A stretch of 61,777 bases of DNA from assembly GCA_023265025.1 (NCBI GenBank), contig JAHFUP010000021.1, forward strand, positions 1-61,777, written 5' to 3'. Below are positions 8,252 through 17,117 of this stretch, one piece after another. Each line of letters begins with the position of its first letter. Within the stretch, counting starts at the first letter, position 1. Source of the DNA: Acidimicrobiia bacterium. Lineage in GTDB: Bacteria; Actinomycetota; Acidimicrobiia; Acidimicrobiales; AC-14. The notes below the pieces were generated by a model that saw nothing but the letters and a program-made list of their open reading frames with translations, was not told the DNA's origin and searched no databases. Both the position numbers and the translations under genes were made by a program.

Positions 8252-9390
8252 TGGCCACGCGCCGTCCGGCGAGCGTGGCCGTGTGCCACGAGTGGCTGGC
8301 CGCCCGGCACGGAAGCGAGAAGACGTTCGAGGCGATGGCGGGAGCGCTCCCCACCGCCGATGTGTACGGGCTGACCTGGAACCCGGAGTCGGGGTTGAAC
8401 CTCGCCGGCCGCCCCGTGACGAGCACCTTCCTCAATCGTCTTCGCCCGCTGCGCGGCCGGCGCGCCCTCCAGCTGCCCCTCATGCCGCTGGCCTGGCGCT
8501 ACGCGTCCCGGCGTGACTACGACCTCGTCGTCACGTCAAGCCACGCCTGCGCGAAGGGCTTCCGTCCGGGGCGACAGGCGCTGCACCTCTGCTACTGCTA
8601 CACGCCCATGCGCTACCTCTGGCTGTCGTCGATCGACACCCGCCGCCGACGCAGCACGGTCACCGTCCCGTTCGAGCGCCTCATGCGGGCGTGGGACCTG
8701 TCGTCGGTGGCCTGGGTCGACGAGTTCGCTGCCATCTCCACCGCGGTCCAGGCGCGGATCGGGGAGTTCTACAACCGGCCGGCGACGGTCATCCATCCCC
8801 CGGTCGACACGGACCATTACACCCCGGGCCACCGAGGCGACGGCGGGTACGCACTGTCCGTCTCGCGGATGGTGCCCTACAAACGCCTCGACCTGGCCAT
8901 CCGTGCGTGCCACCGTGTGGGCCACCCGCTGGTCGTGGCCGGCGCCGGCCCCGCAGAGGTGGAGCTGCGGGCGCTGGCCGCCGGCCTGGCCGCCGACGTC
9001 CGCTTCGTGGTCGAGCCGGACGATGACCAGTTGCGCGAGCTCTACCGCTCCGCCGACGTTCTCGTCTTCACGGCTGAGGAAGACTTCGGCATCGTTCCCG
9101 TCGAGGCCCAGGCATGCGGGACGCCGGTCGTCGCCCTCAGCCGGGGCGGCACACTGGACACCGTGCTCCCGGGGACGACAGGCGTACTGGTCGACGAGCT
9201 GGATGTGGACGAATTCGCGGCCGGCGTCGAGCGGGCCCTGAACGCCGGGCTCGCGCCCTCGGACTGCCGCAGGAACGCCGAGCGGTTCTCGGCGTCGAGG
9301 TTCCGGAACGAGTTCCTCGACTGGGTCATAGGGTCGGCCGAGGCGCGCGGCGTCGCCGTCGACGACCCGCGCACCGCCGAGACGGTCTAG
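8251..9390 (+). CDS. Family 4 glycosyltransferase (GT-B)
   Basis: About 379 residues. SVAVCHEWLAARHGSEKTFE is the N-terminal GT4 opening of the VHEWL...GGSEK type. ISTAVQARIGEFYNRPATVI followed by HPPVDTDHY marks the domain linker, and FTAEEDFGIVPVEAQACGTP is the donor-binding EX7E motif, with both Glu present (EEDFGIVPVE). Predicted to add a sugar from a nucleotide donor on the cytoplasmic face. The start is uncertain: the TTG given is the first codon after the MITE-like element, while GTG at 8275 or 8281 would start closer to the family consensus. Its TAG stop overlaps the GTG of the next gene as TAGTG. Confidence 0.9.
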   Translation: MATRRPASVAVCHEWLAARHGSEKTFEAMAGALPTADVYGLTWNPESGLNLAGRPVTSTFLNRLRPLRGRRALQLPLMPLAWRYASRRDYDLVVTSSHACAKGFRPGRQALHLCYCYTPMRYLWLSSIDTRRRRSTVTVPFERLMRAWDLSSVAWVDEFAAISTAVQARIGEFYNRPATVIHPPVDTDHYTPGHRGDGGYALSVSRMVPYKRLDLAIRACHRVGHPLVVAGAGPAEVELRALAAGLAADVRFVVEPDDDQLRELYRSADVLVFTAEEDFGIVPVEAQACGTPVVALSRGGTLDTVLPGTTGVLVDELDVDEFAAGVERALNAGLAPSDCRRNAERFSASRFRNEFLDWVIGSAEARGVAVDDPRTAETV

Positions 9391-10481
9391 TGCCGCCTGC
9401 GGAACCGACCGTGGTCCTGGACTGCCGCTGGCTCGGCATCGGCGGTCCGGGGCGCACGACAGAGCTCGTGCTCAGAGGCATGGCGCAGGGGCCGCCCGCC
9501 GGCCGGTGGATCCTGTGGGGCGCCGAAGCGGCGACGAGGGCGATCGCCTGGCCGGGCGCCGATATCCGACCCATCGCCACCGACCCCCGGATCTGGCTGG
9601 GTCAGCGCCACGCGTTCGACGTCCCCAAGGGGGACTTCCACGTCTTCATGCACCAGCAACGACCGTTGCGGCGGCTGCCCGCGGTGACGTTGATCTACGA
9701 CACCATCGCCCTGCGCTACGGATCCAGCCGACCGGGCCGCCAGCTCAAAGGGGCGTTCATGCGCGCCGTCGCCCGGACGTCGCACCGCATCCTGACGATC
9801 AGCGAGCACTCCCGAGCTGGGATCGAGCGGGATCTGGGTGTTCCGGCGGGCCGGATCGAAGTCCTGCGGTTCCCCTTCGACGACGCGTTCGTGGCGCGGG
9901 TGCACGAGGCGCGGCGGGCGGCCGAGCCGGTGGACGCGGCCTTGTTCGTGGGCGGGTTCCTTCCCCACAAGAACCTCCCCCGGCTGTTGCCGGCCTTCGC
10001 GGCGACGGCGTTCTGCCGGGACGGCGGGCGGCTGATCCTCGTCGCCGGCACTCCCGGGCAGGCGGCGGCGATGTTCGACGGGCTGGACGCCCACCAGCGC
10101 GAGTTCGTCGACATCCGCCACTCGTGCAGCCAGGCGGAGATGGACGGGCTTTTCGCCACCTGCCTGTTCCTGGTCCAGCCGTCGCTCGAGGAGGGGTTCG
10201 GCCTGCCGGCGTGGGAGGCCATCTGCTGCGGTCTCCCGATCTGTGTCAGCGACGGCGGGTCGCTGCCGGAGGTCACCAGCGGCTTCGCCGACCCGTTCCC
10301 GGCCCGCTCCGTGCCGGCGATGATCGAGGCACTGGACGCGTGTGCCGACGCGGCCCGCCGGCCCGACGACGCGGCACGGGCCCGACGGGTGGCGTCGCTC
10401 CGGGAGCGGGCGCCGACCGTCGAGGCGTTCGGGTCGCAGTTCCGGGCCGCGGTGGCCGGCTGCGCGGCGGCGACAACATGA
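9390..10481 (+). CDS. Family 4 glycosyltransferase (GT-B)
   Basis: 363 residues. It starts with VVLDCRWLGIGGPGRTTELV and an LIYDTIALRYGSS acceptor-domain block, has an ILTISEHSRAGIERDLGVP linker helix, LFVGGFLPHKNLPRLLPAFA as the start of the C-terminal Rossmann domain, and PSLEEGFGLPAWEAICCGLP as the donor-site EX7E motif. This matches WbdB/mannosyltransferase-like GT4 enzymes of O-antigen loci. The GTG start overlaps the previous stop (TAGTG), which decides it over many upstream in-frame options inside the preceding gene. The end overlaps the FkbM gene as ATGA, so it is the third member of a coupled run. Confidence 0.88.
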   Translation: MPPAEPTVVLDCRWLGIGGPGRTTELVLRGMAQGPPAGRWILWGAEAATRAIAWPGADIRPIATDPRIWLGQRHAFDVPKGDFHVFMHQQRPLRRLPAVTLIYDTIALRYGSSRPGRQLKGAFMRAVARTSHRILTISEHSRAGIERDLGVPAGRIEVLRFPFDDAFVARVHEARRAAEPVDAALFVGGFLPHKNLPRLLPAFAATAFCRDGGRLILVAGTPGQAAAMFDGLDAHQREFVDIRHSCSQAEMDGLFATCLFLVQPSLEEGFGLPAWEAICCGLPICVSDGGSLPEVTSGFADPFPARSVPAMIEALDACADAARRPDDAARARRVASLRERAPTVEAFGSQFRAAVAGCAAATT

Positions 10482-11317
10482 CCGGGCATTCCGGGTCGAC
10501 GCGCCGCAAGGCGGCGGTGGCGACTGGTCTGCTGGGCCGCCACTACTCCTATCCCGGCCAGCGGGCCTTCTCGCTGGCGGCGCGTGGCCTCCGCCGGTAC
10601 CCGCCACCGGGCGAGCTCGTCTACGCCGATGCCGACGGCTACACACGCGTCGCCGATCTCCGCGACCACATGGAGTCGCTGGTCTTCGTGGGCCGCCACC
10701 GGCTGCCCAAGCCGGTCATGGTCGAGGTCCGGCCCGGCGACTGGGCCATCGACATCGGCGCCAACGTCGGCTCCGTCGCCGGGCAACTGTGCCGGGCGGT
10801 CGGGCCCGGTGGGCTGGTCTGGGCGTTCGAGCCGATCCCCCGCAACCTCGACCGCCTGCGGAACCTGATGCAGGTCAACGACCTGCATCAGCTGCACATC
10901 TTCACCAGCGCGCTCGCCTCGTCCGCGGGGACGGCGACGATCAGGTTGGCCGGCGAGGGGTCGTCCGGCCACGCGTCGTTCACCGCGTCGTGGATCGACG
11001 ATGGCCACCTGGAGGTGACGACCGAGCGCCTCGACGACCTGACCGCGGACGTCGACGACGACCGGCCGCTGCGGCTGGTCAAGCTCGACGTCGAGGGCTT
11101 CGAGGAGGAGGTCCTTCGCGGCGCCGAGCAGACGCTCCGCCGGTTCCGCCCGTTCGTCCACTGCGAGTTCAACGACATCATCCTGCGCGACGCCGGCTCG
11201 TCGTCCCGTCAGCTCCTGGCCGCCTTCGCCGAGCTCGGTTACCGCGTCGCGCCGCGCTGGCGCCGGCGGGGCGAGCGACTCGACGGACGCAACGTCGACC
11301 TGCTGATGGCACCGTGA
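10478..11317 (+). CDS. FkbM-family methyltransferase
   Basis: 279 residues. WAIDIGANVGSVAGQL is the SAM loop, VWAFEPIPRNLDRLRNLMQ the second motif, and LRLVKLDVEGFEEEVLRGAE the FkbM signature region with the VKLDVEG core. FVHCEFN follows as the family's conserved E-containing strand. FkbM relatives make O-methyl groups on sugars or antibiotics; the sugar here is unknown. The ATG overlaps the previous stop (ATGA) and its own stop overlaps the next GTG (GTGA), so it is embedded between two glycosyltransferases and probably modifies the residue that one of them adds. Confidence 0.88.
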   Translation: MTGHSGSTRRKAAVATGLLGRHYSYPGQRAFSLAARGLRRYPPPGELVYADADGYTRVADLRDHMESLVFVGRHRLPKPVMVEVRPGDWAIDIGANVGSVAGQLCRAVGPGGLVWAFEPIPRNLDRLRNLMQVNDLHQLHIFTSALASSAGTATIRLAGEGSSGHASFTASWIDDGHLEVTTERLDDLTADVDDDRPLRLVKLDVEGFEEEVLRGAEQTLRRFRPFVHCEFNDIILRDAGSSSRQLLAAFAELGYRVAPRWRRRGERLDGRNVDLLMAP

Positions 11318-12111
11318 CGGACACCGCGGTGGTCATCGTGAACTACCGAACCATGGCGCTGACCACGGCCGCCGTCGAGTCCGTACTTTCCGAGCCCGAG
11401 GTGACGGAGGTGGTGGTCGTCGACAACGCCTCCGGTGACAGCAGTGCGGAGCACCTCCGCACGGCGTTCGCCGGCCGACCGGTGCAGGTGCTGGAGTCGG
11501 ACTGGAACCGGGGGTTCGGCCCGGCGGTGAACATGGCCGCCGCCGCGTGCGAGGCGCCACTGCTGCTGATCCTCAACAGCGACGCCACCGTCACGCCCGG
11601 AGCCGTGGGCCTCCTGGCCCGGGCCATCGTCGCCGACGAGCGCGTGGGGATCGTCGCGCCGGCGGTGTACCAGGCGGACGGGACGACCGTGCAGGCCGGC
11701 GCCTACGGCCGGCTCCCGACGCGCCGCGACGTCCTGCGCAGCAACGGCTGGGTGAGCCCGCGGGCCGACGATGTCCGCGACGCGTCGGCCCCTGGCTGGG
11801 TGTCCGGCGTAGCCATGCTGGTGCGGCGGGCGGACTTCGTGGCCCTTGGCGGGTTCGACGAGACCTTCTCGATGTACCTCGAGGATGTCGACCTGTGCCG
11901 GCGGATGGCCGAGGCCGGGAAGGTCGTGCGGCGTGAGCCCGCGGCCGGGGTCGTCCACGCCGGCGGGATGAGCTGGCGGTCCCGCCGGGACCGGACGCGC
12001 CGGTTCCACGAAAGCAAGCTGCACTACTTCGAGAAGCTTGGGGCCACCAGCGCGGAGTTGCGGTGCGTGCGCGTCGTCGGTGCCATCAAATCGCGCCTGG
12101 TGCGCGACTGA
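11314..12111 (+). CDS. Family 2 glycosyltransferase (rhamnosyltransferase-like)
   Basis: 265 residues, a complete GT-A fold. VVIVNYRTMALTTAAVESVL is the nucleotide-binding start, VVVVDNASGDSS the second motif, LLILNSDATVTPGA the metal-binding DxD equivalent (NSDA), and GWVSGVAMLVRRADF plus GGFDETFSMYLEDVDLCRR the acceptor region with the catalytic ED. Relatives add rhamnose or other deoxy sugars in O-antigen and mycobacterial-type cell wall glycans. GTG start inside GTGA overlapping the FkbM stop; alternative starts far upstream would run through the previous gene. Last gene of the coupled run; the convergent CAP gene ends 171 bases beyond. Confidence 0.9.
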   Translation: MTDTAVVIVNYRTMALTTAAVESVLSEPEVTEVVVVDNASGDSSAEHLRTAFAGRPVQVLESDWNRGFGPAVNMAAAACEAPLLLILNSDATVTPGAVGLLARAIVADERVGIVAPAVYQADGTTVQAGAYGRLPTRRDVLRSNGWVSPRADDVRDASAPGWVSGVAMLVRRADFVALGGFDETFSMYLEDVDLCRRMAEAGKVVRREPAAGVVHAGGMSWRSRRDRTRRFHESKLHYFEKLGATSAELRCVRVVGAIKSRLVRD

Positions 12112-12282
12112 GCGATCGACCCGGGTCAGTTGAAGAACCCGGTGATGAGCACGGCCACGGGGATTCTCCGTCGCCGGCAGGCCAGCGGCGCCGCGTGGAG
12201 ATCCACCGTGCTGCCGCCCGCCAGGCCCACGATGCCGCCCGTGCCCCACCAGACTGCGTCCTGCCGCTGAGAGCGGCCGGCG

Positions 12283-14064
12283 TCAGGAGATCCAGCCTGC
12301 CACGTCGAAGATCACGTGCGTGGTGCTGGCGGCGTACAGGCTGACCTTGCCGCCCGCCCCGACCTGGACCACGACGAGGTTGGCCTGGGTCTCCCCGGCG
12401 CCGTAGTTGAGGTCCGAGGCCAGCGGGCGGGCGGTCCCGGCCGGGTAGATCGTGAGGTAGCCGGCCGCGCCGGGCTGGGTGACGGTGGCGTTGAGGACGA
12501 CGGCGCGGACGCCGGACGTGGGCACGCCGGCCCGGCCGGTGATCTGCACGTCGATGGTCACGAGCGGGCCGAGCAGCCCGAGGCCGTCACGGGTGTCCAG
12601 GATGCGGGTCGGGCTCACCGGGGTCAGTGCGCCAAGCGTGCCGGCCACCGTGGCGTCGGTGTACCAGCCGCCGACGTCGACGATGACGTCGGTGTACTGG
12701 CCGCCGTTGAAGATGGTGACCTTGCCGTTGGTGCCGAGCTTCACCATCGTCCGGCTGCCGACGGTCGAGTTGGCGTCAAAGGTGAGGCTCGCGGCCAGCG
12801 GCCGGGCCTCCCCCGTCGGGTGGATGGTGATGTAGCCGGGGGCGGTGGTGCCCGTGACGGTGACGTTCATCGCTGCGGCCTGGACGCCGGATGCCGGCAG
12901 GCCGCCCCGGCCGGTCACCTGCATGTCCAGGCTGGCGCCGGGGCCGAGGCGGACACCGCCGCCGGTGCCGTTGCGGGTGTCGAGGATGCGGGCCGGGACC
13001 ACGGACTCGAAGCGGCCGGCGTTGCCCGTGCCGGCTGACGAGTACCAGCCGGCGACGTCGGCGACCACGTGGGTGGCGCCCATGGCGTTGAAGAGGCTGA
13101 CCTTGCCGTTGGCGCCGACCTTCACGACCACGAGGTTGGAGACGGTCTCGTTCGCGACGAAGTTGAGGTTGGCGGCCAGGGGCGGGGCGATCCCTGCCGG
13201 ATAGAGCGTCACGTACCCGCCGACGGTCGGCTGGGTCACGGTGACCGTCATGGCGACGGCCGCGACGCCCGTGGTGGGGACGCCGCCCCGGCCGGTGATC
13301 TGGACGTCGACGGTGGCGCCGGAGCCCACCGCGCCGGTGATGCCGCCGTTGCCGTCGCGGGTGTCCAGGATGCGGGCCGGCGTCAGCGGCATGAAGCGCC
13401 CGGCCGGGGCGGGTGCGGCGACCGGCCCGCCGGCAAAGACCTCGGCGGTGATGAAGACGTTCATCACCGGGGAGCCGCCACCTGTCCAGGTCTGGCCGGC
13501 GTTGGTGTGCCACGACCCGACGCCGACCTTGGTGAAGTCGGGGTTGAGGATGTTGGCCCGGTGCGTCGAGCTGCTCATGAGCTGGCTGTGCAGGTTCTCC
13601 GCCGCCACCATGGGGTCGGTCGTCCCGCTCAGCCAGGCGATGTTCTCACCGGATCCGCTGTAGACGAGGCCAGTGGAGTTCAGGATGTTGGAGACGCCCT
13701 GGCCGACGCAGCCGAGGATGGAGTGGTTGAAGTAGTTGCGCTGGCCCATGTCGGTCGCCCGCCCGAGGACGGTGAAGCCGCAGCCACCGTAGGGCGCGTC
13801 CTGGGCGGTCGCCGCCAGCGTGGCGTCGACGACGAGAGCGGTCAGGCCGTTGGCGGCCCGGTCACGGTTGATCAGCTCCAGGACGCGCTGGTTGAAGGTG
13901 ACGTCGGCGGAGGCCCGACCCACCGGCATGGCCAGGCAGGCCAGTACGGCGGCCGCGGCGGCCGCGACCGCCCGCCACCCCCGGCGCCGGCGGGCGCGGG
14001 AACGGCACTCCTGGGCCCTGCTCGACGGGGTGGGGGTGCGTTCCATTCCCCGCCCATCGGGCAT
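12283..14064 (-). CDS. Secreted CAP/SCP-domain protein with three ILDTRDG-type repeats
   Basis: 593 residues. A basic N-terminus and an alanine-rich hydrophobic stretch ending near MPVGRASA form a signal peptide. Residues about 45-190 are a CAP (SCP/PR-1) domain: NQRVLELINRDRAANGL, RNYFNHSILGC, GENIAWLSGTTDP, STHRANILNP and KVGVGSWH carry the family's conserved His and Glu positions and two Cys. Three repeats of about 120 residues follow, each opening with ARILDTRNG or a close variant and ending in a VADVAGWY-like strand. These repeats are common in exported actinobacterial proteins. Function unknown; it faces a paralogue across a 160-base gap. A second ATG at 14046 is an equally likely start; the longer frame upstream is not signal-like. 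Confidence 0.85.
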   Translation of the reverse strand: MPDGRGMERTPTPSSRAQECRSRARRRRGWRAVAAAAAAVLACLAMPVGRASADVTFNQRVLELINRDRAANGLTALVVDATLAATAQDAPYGGCGFTVLGRATDMGQRNYFNHSILGCVGQGVSNILNSTGLVYSGSGENIAWLSGTTDPMVAAENLHSQLMSSSTHRANILNPDFTKVGVGSWHTNAGQTWTGGGSPVMNVFITAEVFAGGPVAAPAPAGRFMPLTPARILDTRDGNGGITGAVGSGATVDVQITGRGGVPTTGVAAVAMTVTVTQPTVGGYVTLYPAGIAPPLAANLNFVANETVSNLVVVKVGANGKVSLFNAMGATHVVADVAGWYSSAGTGNAGRFESVVPARILDTRNGTGGGVRLGPGASLDMQVTGRGGLPASGVQAAAMNVTVTGTTAPGYITIHPTGEARPLAASLTFDANSTVGSRTMVKLGTNGKVTIFNGGQYTDVIVDVGGWYTDATVAGTLGALTPVSPTRILDTRDGLGLLGPLVTIDVQITGRAGVPTSGVRAVVLNATVTQPGAAGYLTIYPAGTARPLASDLNYGAGETQANLVVVQVGAGGKVSLYAASTTHVIFDVAGWIS

Positions 14065-14224
14065 TCGACGGTATGACTTGAGTGGATCTGTCGCGCGCTG
14101 GGTGGTCAATAACCACTCAGAGTACGGATATACCCCCACAAGGGGTCCGTCTGCTTGGCCCGATAGGTCAATAGACCTATCGGGGCCCTCAGGTTTTGCC
14201 TCTCTATTGCCGACAGATGGCGAG
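14065..14224. promoter_or_regulatory. Divergent control region of the two CAP genes with a perfect palindrome
   Basis: The intergenic gap serves both divergent CAP genes. It holds a perfect 11-bp inverted repeat, CCCGATAGGTC at 14159-14169 and GACCTATCGGG at 14174-14184, around an AATA loop. A smaller ACCCC/GGGGT hairpin lies near 14131-14145. The segment is less GC-rich than its surroundings. The palindrome lies 41 bases before the right-hand gene start and 95 bases before the left-hand one, so it could be a shared operator, an RNA hairpin in the right leader, or both. No convincing -35/-10 pair is visible. Confidence 0.5.
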
Positions 14225-15841
14225 ATGACCACCGACCGCAACCGACCGCACCGACGGACCGGCCGCGTTGCCGTCCTCCTCACGCTGCTGACCGGGCTGG
14301 TGGGCATCGCCGCGCTCGCCGGCCCCGCCCGCCCTGCGTTCGGGGTCGACGACGGTGGCTTCGCCCAGAGGATGCTGGAGCTGGTCAACGAACAGCGGGC
14401 GTTGAACCACGTCGCCCCGTTGCAGTGGTCCACCAGCCTCGGCGGTGTCGCACAGGATGGTCGCTACGACGGCTGCGGCTTCCCCGTGTCGGGCCGAGCG
14501 ACGGACTTGGGGGTGCGGAACTACTTCAGCCACACCATCCTCGGCTGCGGCAGCCAGGGCCTCCCCAACATCCTCACCACGCTGGGCATCCAGAACACGG
14601 CCAACGGCGAGAACCTCGCGTGGATGAGCGGCACGACGGACCCCGTCGTCGCCGCCGAGCGCCTGACCAACGACCTGATGGCGAGCCCGGGCCACCGCGC
14701 CAACATCCTGAGCCCCGACTTCACCCACGTCGGCATCGGCTCGTGGCACACGGCGACGGGCGCGACCTGGTCCGGCGGCGGCACGGCGATTGGCAACGTC
14801 TTCCTGGCCGCCCAGGTCTTCGCCAGGATGAGCCCGACGGCGAGCACGACCACCGTCGCCCCGACGACCACCGTCGCCCCGACGACGACCACCACGACCC
14901 GGCCGCCGACCACCACGACGACCGTCGCCCCGACGACGACCACCACGACCCGGCCGCCGACCACCACGACGACGACGACCAAGCCGCCGGCGCCGGTGCC
15001 GGGAATGCCCACCGCCGTCGTCGCCACCGGCGGTGACGCCTCCGTCCGGTTCTCGTGGGCGCCGGCGGCTTCGGGTCCGGCCGTCGACTTCTACGCCGCC
15101 TTCGCCTGGGACAGCTCCGGCTACACCGAGCGCTATGTCACCGCCTGCGCCGCGTGCCGCAGCGCGACGGTGACCGGACTCACCAACGGCCGGCAGTACT
15201 ACCTCACGGTCTACGGCCACAACGCCGCCGGCTTGGGGCTGGCGGCGTTCTCCGGGTGGGTGACCGCCGCCGCCGTGCCGGCGGCGCCGACGGGGGTGAC
15301 GCTCACGCCGGGCAACGCGTCGATGAGCGCGACCTGGCAGGCCCCGACCGCTCCCGGGACGGCGATCGACGGCTACGGCATGTTCGTCTTCGACGCCGCC
15401 GGCTACACCGGCAAGTACGCCTGGGTCTGCGCCACCTGCACGACCGCCGACGTCGGCGGCCTCGTCAGCGGCCACACGTACTTCGTCACCGTCATCGCCC
15501 ACAACCCCAACACATGGGGTGCGCCGGCGATCTCCGGCTCCGTCGTCGTGGGAACGCCCGGGCCGCCAGGGAACCTGATGGTCGCCCCGGCCAACGCCTC
15601 GGCCGGCGTTTCCTGGACCCTTGCGAACAACTCCGGCTCCAACGTGGACGTCTACGGCCTCTTCGCCTTCGACGCGAACGGCTATACCGGCCTCTACGGC
15701 GCCGCGTGCGGCGGCTGCACGAGCGGCACGGTGCCCGGCCTGGTCAACGGCCATGGCTACGTCATCGTCGTCATGGCCCACAACGCCTTCGGCTGGGGCG
15801 TGGCGACGGTGTCCGGACTGGTCGTGCCCTCCGCCGGTTAG
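14225..15841 (+). CDS. Secreted CAP/SCP-domain protein with Thr/Pro linker and three FN3-like domains
   Basis: 538 residues. The signal peptide is a twin-Arg-rich N-terminus with a hydrophobic core (VLLTLLTGLVGIAALAGPA). The CAP domain spans about 40-195 and matches the divergent neighbour segment for segment: QRMLELVNEQRALNHV, RNYFSHTILGC, GENLAWMSGTTDP, GHRANILSPDF, HVGIGSWH. A linker of about 60 residues made almost only of Thr, Pro and Val follows; at DNA level it is an imperfect repeat around 14850-14990. Three FN3-like domains of about 90 residues complete it, each with a CxxC pair (CAAC, CATC, CGGC) before the last strand, unusual for FN3. Predicted surface or secreted protein; no catalytic role can be assigned. 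The ATG is the last in-frame start before the signal peptide. Confidence 0.85.
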   Translation: MTTDRNRPHRRTGRVAVLLTLLTGLVGIAALAGPARPAFGVDDGGFAQRMLELVNEQRALNHVAPLQWSTSLGGVAQDGRYDGCGFPVSGRATDLGVRNYFSHTILGCGSQGLPNILTTLGIQNTANGENLAWMSGTTDPVVAAERLTNDLMASPGHRANILSPDFTHVGIGSWHTATGATWSGGGTAIGNVFLAAQVFARMSPTASTTTVAPTTTVAPTTTTTTRPPTTTTTVAPTTTTTTRPPTTTTTTTKPPAPVPGMPTAVVATGGDASVRFSWAPAASGPAVDFYAAFAWDSSGYTERYVTACAACRSATVTGLTNGRQYYLTVYGHNAAGLGLAAFSGWVTAAAVPAAPTGVTLTPGNASMSATWQAPTAPGTAIDGYGMFVFDAAGYTGKYAWVCATCTTADVGGLVSGHTYFVTVIAHNPNTWGAPAISGSVVVGTPGPPGNLMVAPANASAGVSWTLANNSGSNVDVYGLFAFDANGYTGLYGAACGGCTSGTVPGLVNGHGYVIVVMAHNAFGWGVATVSGLVVPSAG

Positions 15842-15900
15842 CGCGGCCGTGCCGGGTGGGAAGCGCCTGATTTTGGGGCCCTCGGGGTAAGATTGGGTGA

Positions 15901-17112
15901 ATGGGCCGTTGCCACGAGTTCGGCTCTCAGATCCGCGAGGGCTGCGGTCATCCGATGAGGGCGGGGGAGCAGGCGTGCGCCTGCCCCGAATGCGGCGTGG
16001 TCTGCCACGGCCAGTTCGACGGCTGCCCCGACGTCTGGGCGAGGGGCCCCCGACCGATCTCCTTGACGATCACCCCGGCCCTCGACACGCCGCGCCTGCG
16101 GGCCCTCGGCGCCGGCCCCGGGCCGGCGCCGGCCCCGCCCCGACCTGGCGCACCGGCGACCAACGTGAACGGGAACGGCAACGGCAACGGGAACCGCTAC
16201 GCCGCCCCGCCTCCCCCTCTCCCTCCCCCCGCCGACACAGCCGCCGGTCGGCCGTCCGGCGCCGCCGGCGGGGCCCGCACCGAGGTTCTCCGCTGGTTCG
16301 AGGACGCCTTCGACGAGTTGCGCAACGAGCTCCATGCCGTGGTGAGCGCGGTCACCCGGCAGCAGGCCATGCTCGCCGAGCTCCTTGACTCACGGGAAGC
16401 CGAGCTGCGGGTGGTGATGGTCGCCGAGTCGCTCCCCGAGCTCGCCGGCGAGGCCGCGGCCAAGGCGCTGAACGACCAGTCCGACGGCCTCGCCGACGTG
16501 GTCGCCGCCAGCCTCGACGACTTCCGGGCGTCGATGCACGCCGCCGAGCAGTCGACGACGGCCGTGATGGACGGCATGAGGGAGCTGCTCCGCCGGGTCG
16601 AGATCACGGCCGAGGTCAACGCCGAGGAGGCCCGGCTGGAGGGCGCCGACCGGTTGGAGGCGCTGAAGAAGTCCGTGGGCCGCCAGTTGAAGCCGGTATC
16701 CGCGGCCGTGGCCGAGCTGGCCGCCTACATCGAGACGGCCGAGGAACGGGAGGCGGCGCGCACCAAGGCCCTCAAAGCCTCGGTCACCCGCCAGCTGCAG
16801 CCGCTGTCCGCTGCGGTCGAGGCCGCCGTCGAGCGATCCGACAGCCAACTGGCCGAGATCCACGCCCGCCTCGACGCCCTCGGAGCGCCGACGCGCACCG
16901 TAGCCCAGGCCAAGCGGCCGCCGGCGCCCAAGAAGGCGGCACCGGCGGCCAAGGGGGCCGGCCGCAGCCGCGCTCCCAAACCTGACCGGGACGACATGTC
17001 GATCCTCTACGACTACGAGGCCCCGCCGGCGAAGCCGGCGCCGCCGCCGAACCTCGAGTCGCTCATCGCCCGCCGGCGGGCCGCCCCCCGACGCCCACCG
17101 CTCGCCCCCTAA
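15901..17112 (+). CDS. Cys-rich N-terminus plus coiled-coil protein, function unknown
   Basis: 403 residues. The first 45 residues hold eight Cys (CHEF..., GCGHP, CACPECGVVCHG, GCPDVW), suggesting one or two zinc knuckles. A Pro/Gly/Asn-rich low-complexity segment runs to about 120, then a long helical region (about 125-340) with heptad-like spacing. It contains an internal duplication: ALKKSVGRQLKPVSAAVAEL near 258 recurs as ALKASVTRQLQPLSAAVEAA about 40 residues later. A basic Ala/Pro/Lys tail ends the protein. The layout (zinc-binding head, long coiled coil) resembles the two paralogues that flank the Tad locus, but I see no convincing sequence match in the head. ATG preceded by GGGTGA. 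No function is proposed. Confidence 0.7.
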   Translation: MGRCHEFGSQIREGCGHPMRAGEQACACPECGVVCHGQFDGCPDVWARGPRPISLTITPALDTPRLRALGAGPGPAPAPPRPGAPATNVNGNGNGNGNRYAAPPPPLPPPADTAAGRPSGAAGGARTEVLRWFEDAFDELRNELHAVVSAVTRQQAMLAELLDSREAELRVVMVAESLPELAGEAAAKALNDQSDGLADVVAASLDDFRASMHAAEQSTTAVMDGMRELLRRVEITAEVNAEEARLEGADRLEALKKSVGRQLKPVSAAVAELAAYIETAEEREAARTKALKASVTRQLQPLSAAVEAAVERSDSQLAEIHARLDALGAPTRTVAQAKRPPAPKKAAPAAKGAGRSRAPKPDRDDMSILYDYEAPPAKPAPPPNLESLIARRRAAPRRPPLAP

Positions 17113-17117
17113 AGCGC

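Noticed and set aside
12121-12282. Minus-strand open stretch ending VAVLITGFFN-stop, after the GT2 gene
   Set aside because: The amino-acid pattern looks partly natural, but there is no start codon in the frame before it enters the CAP gene, and no homology I recognise.
14159-14184. Possible riboswitch in the CAP gene leader
   Set aside because: Only a simple palindrome is visible; no conserved aptamer features such as those of c-di-GMP riboswitches.
14850-14990. Repeated DNA as a possible CRISPR or tandem-repeat locus
   Set aside because: It encodes the Thr/Pro linker of the CAP-FN3 protein in frame; the repetition comes from low-complexity coding.
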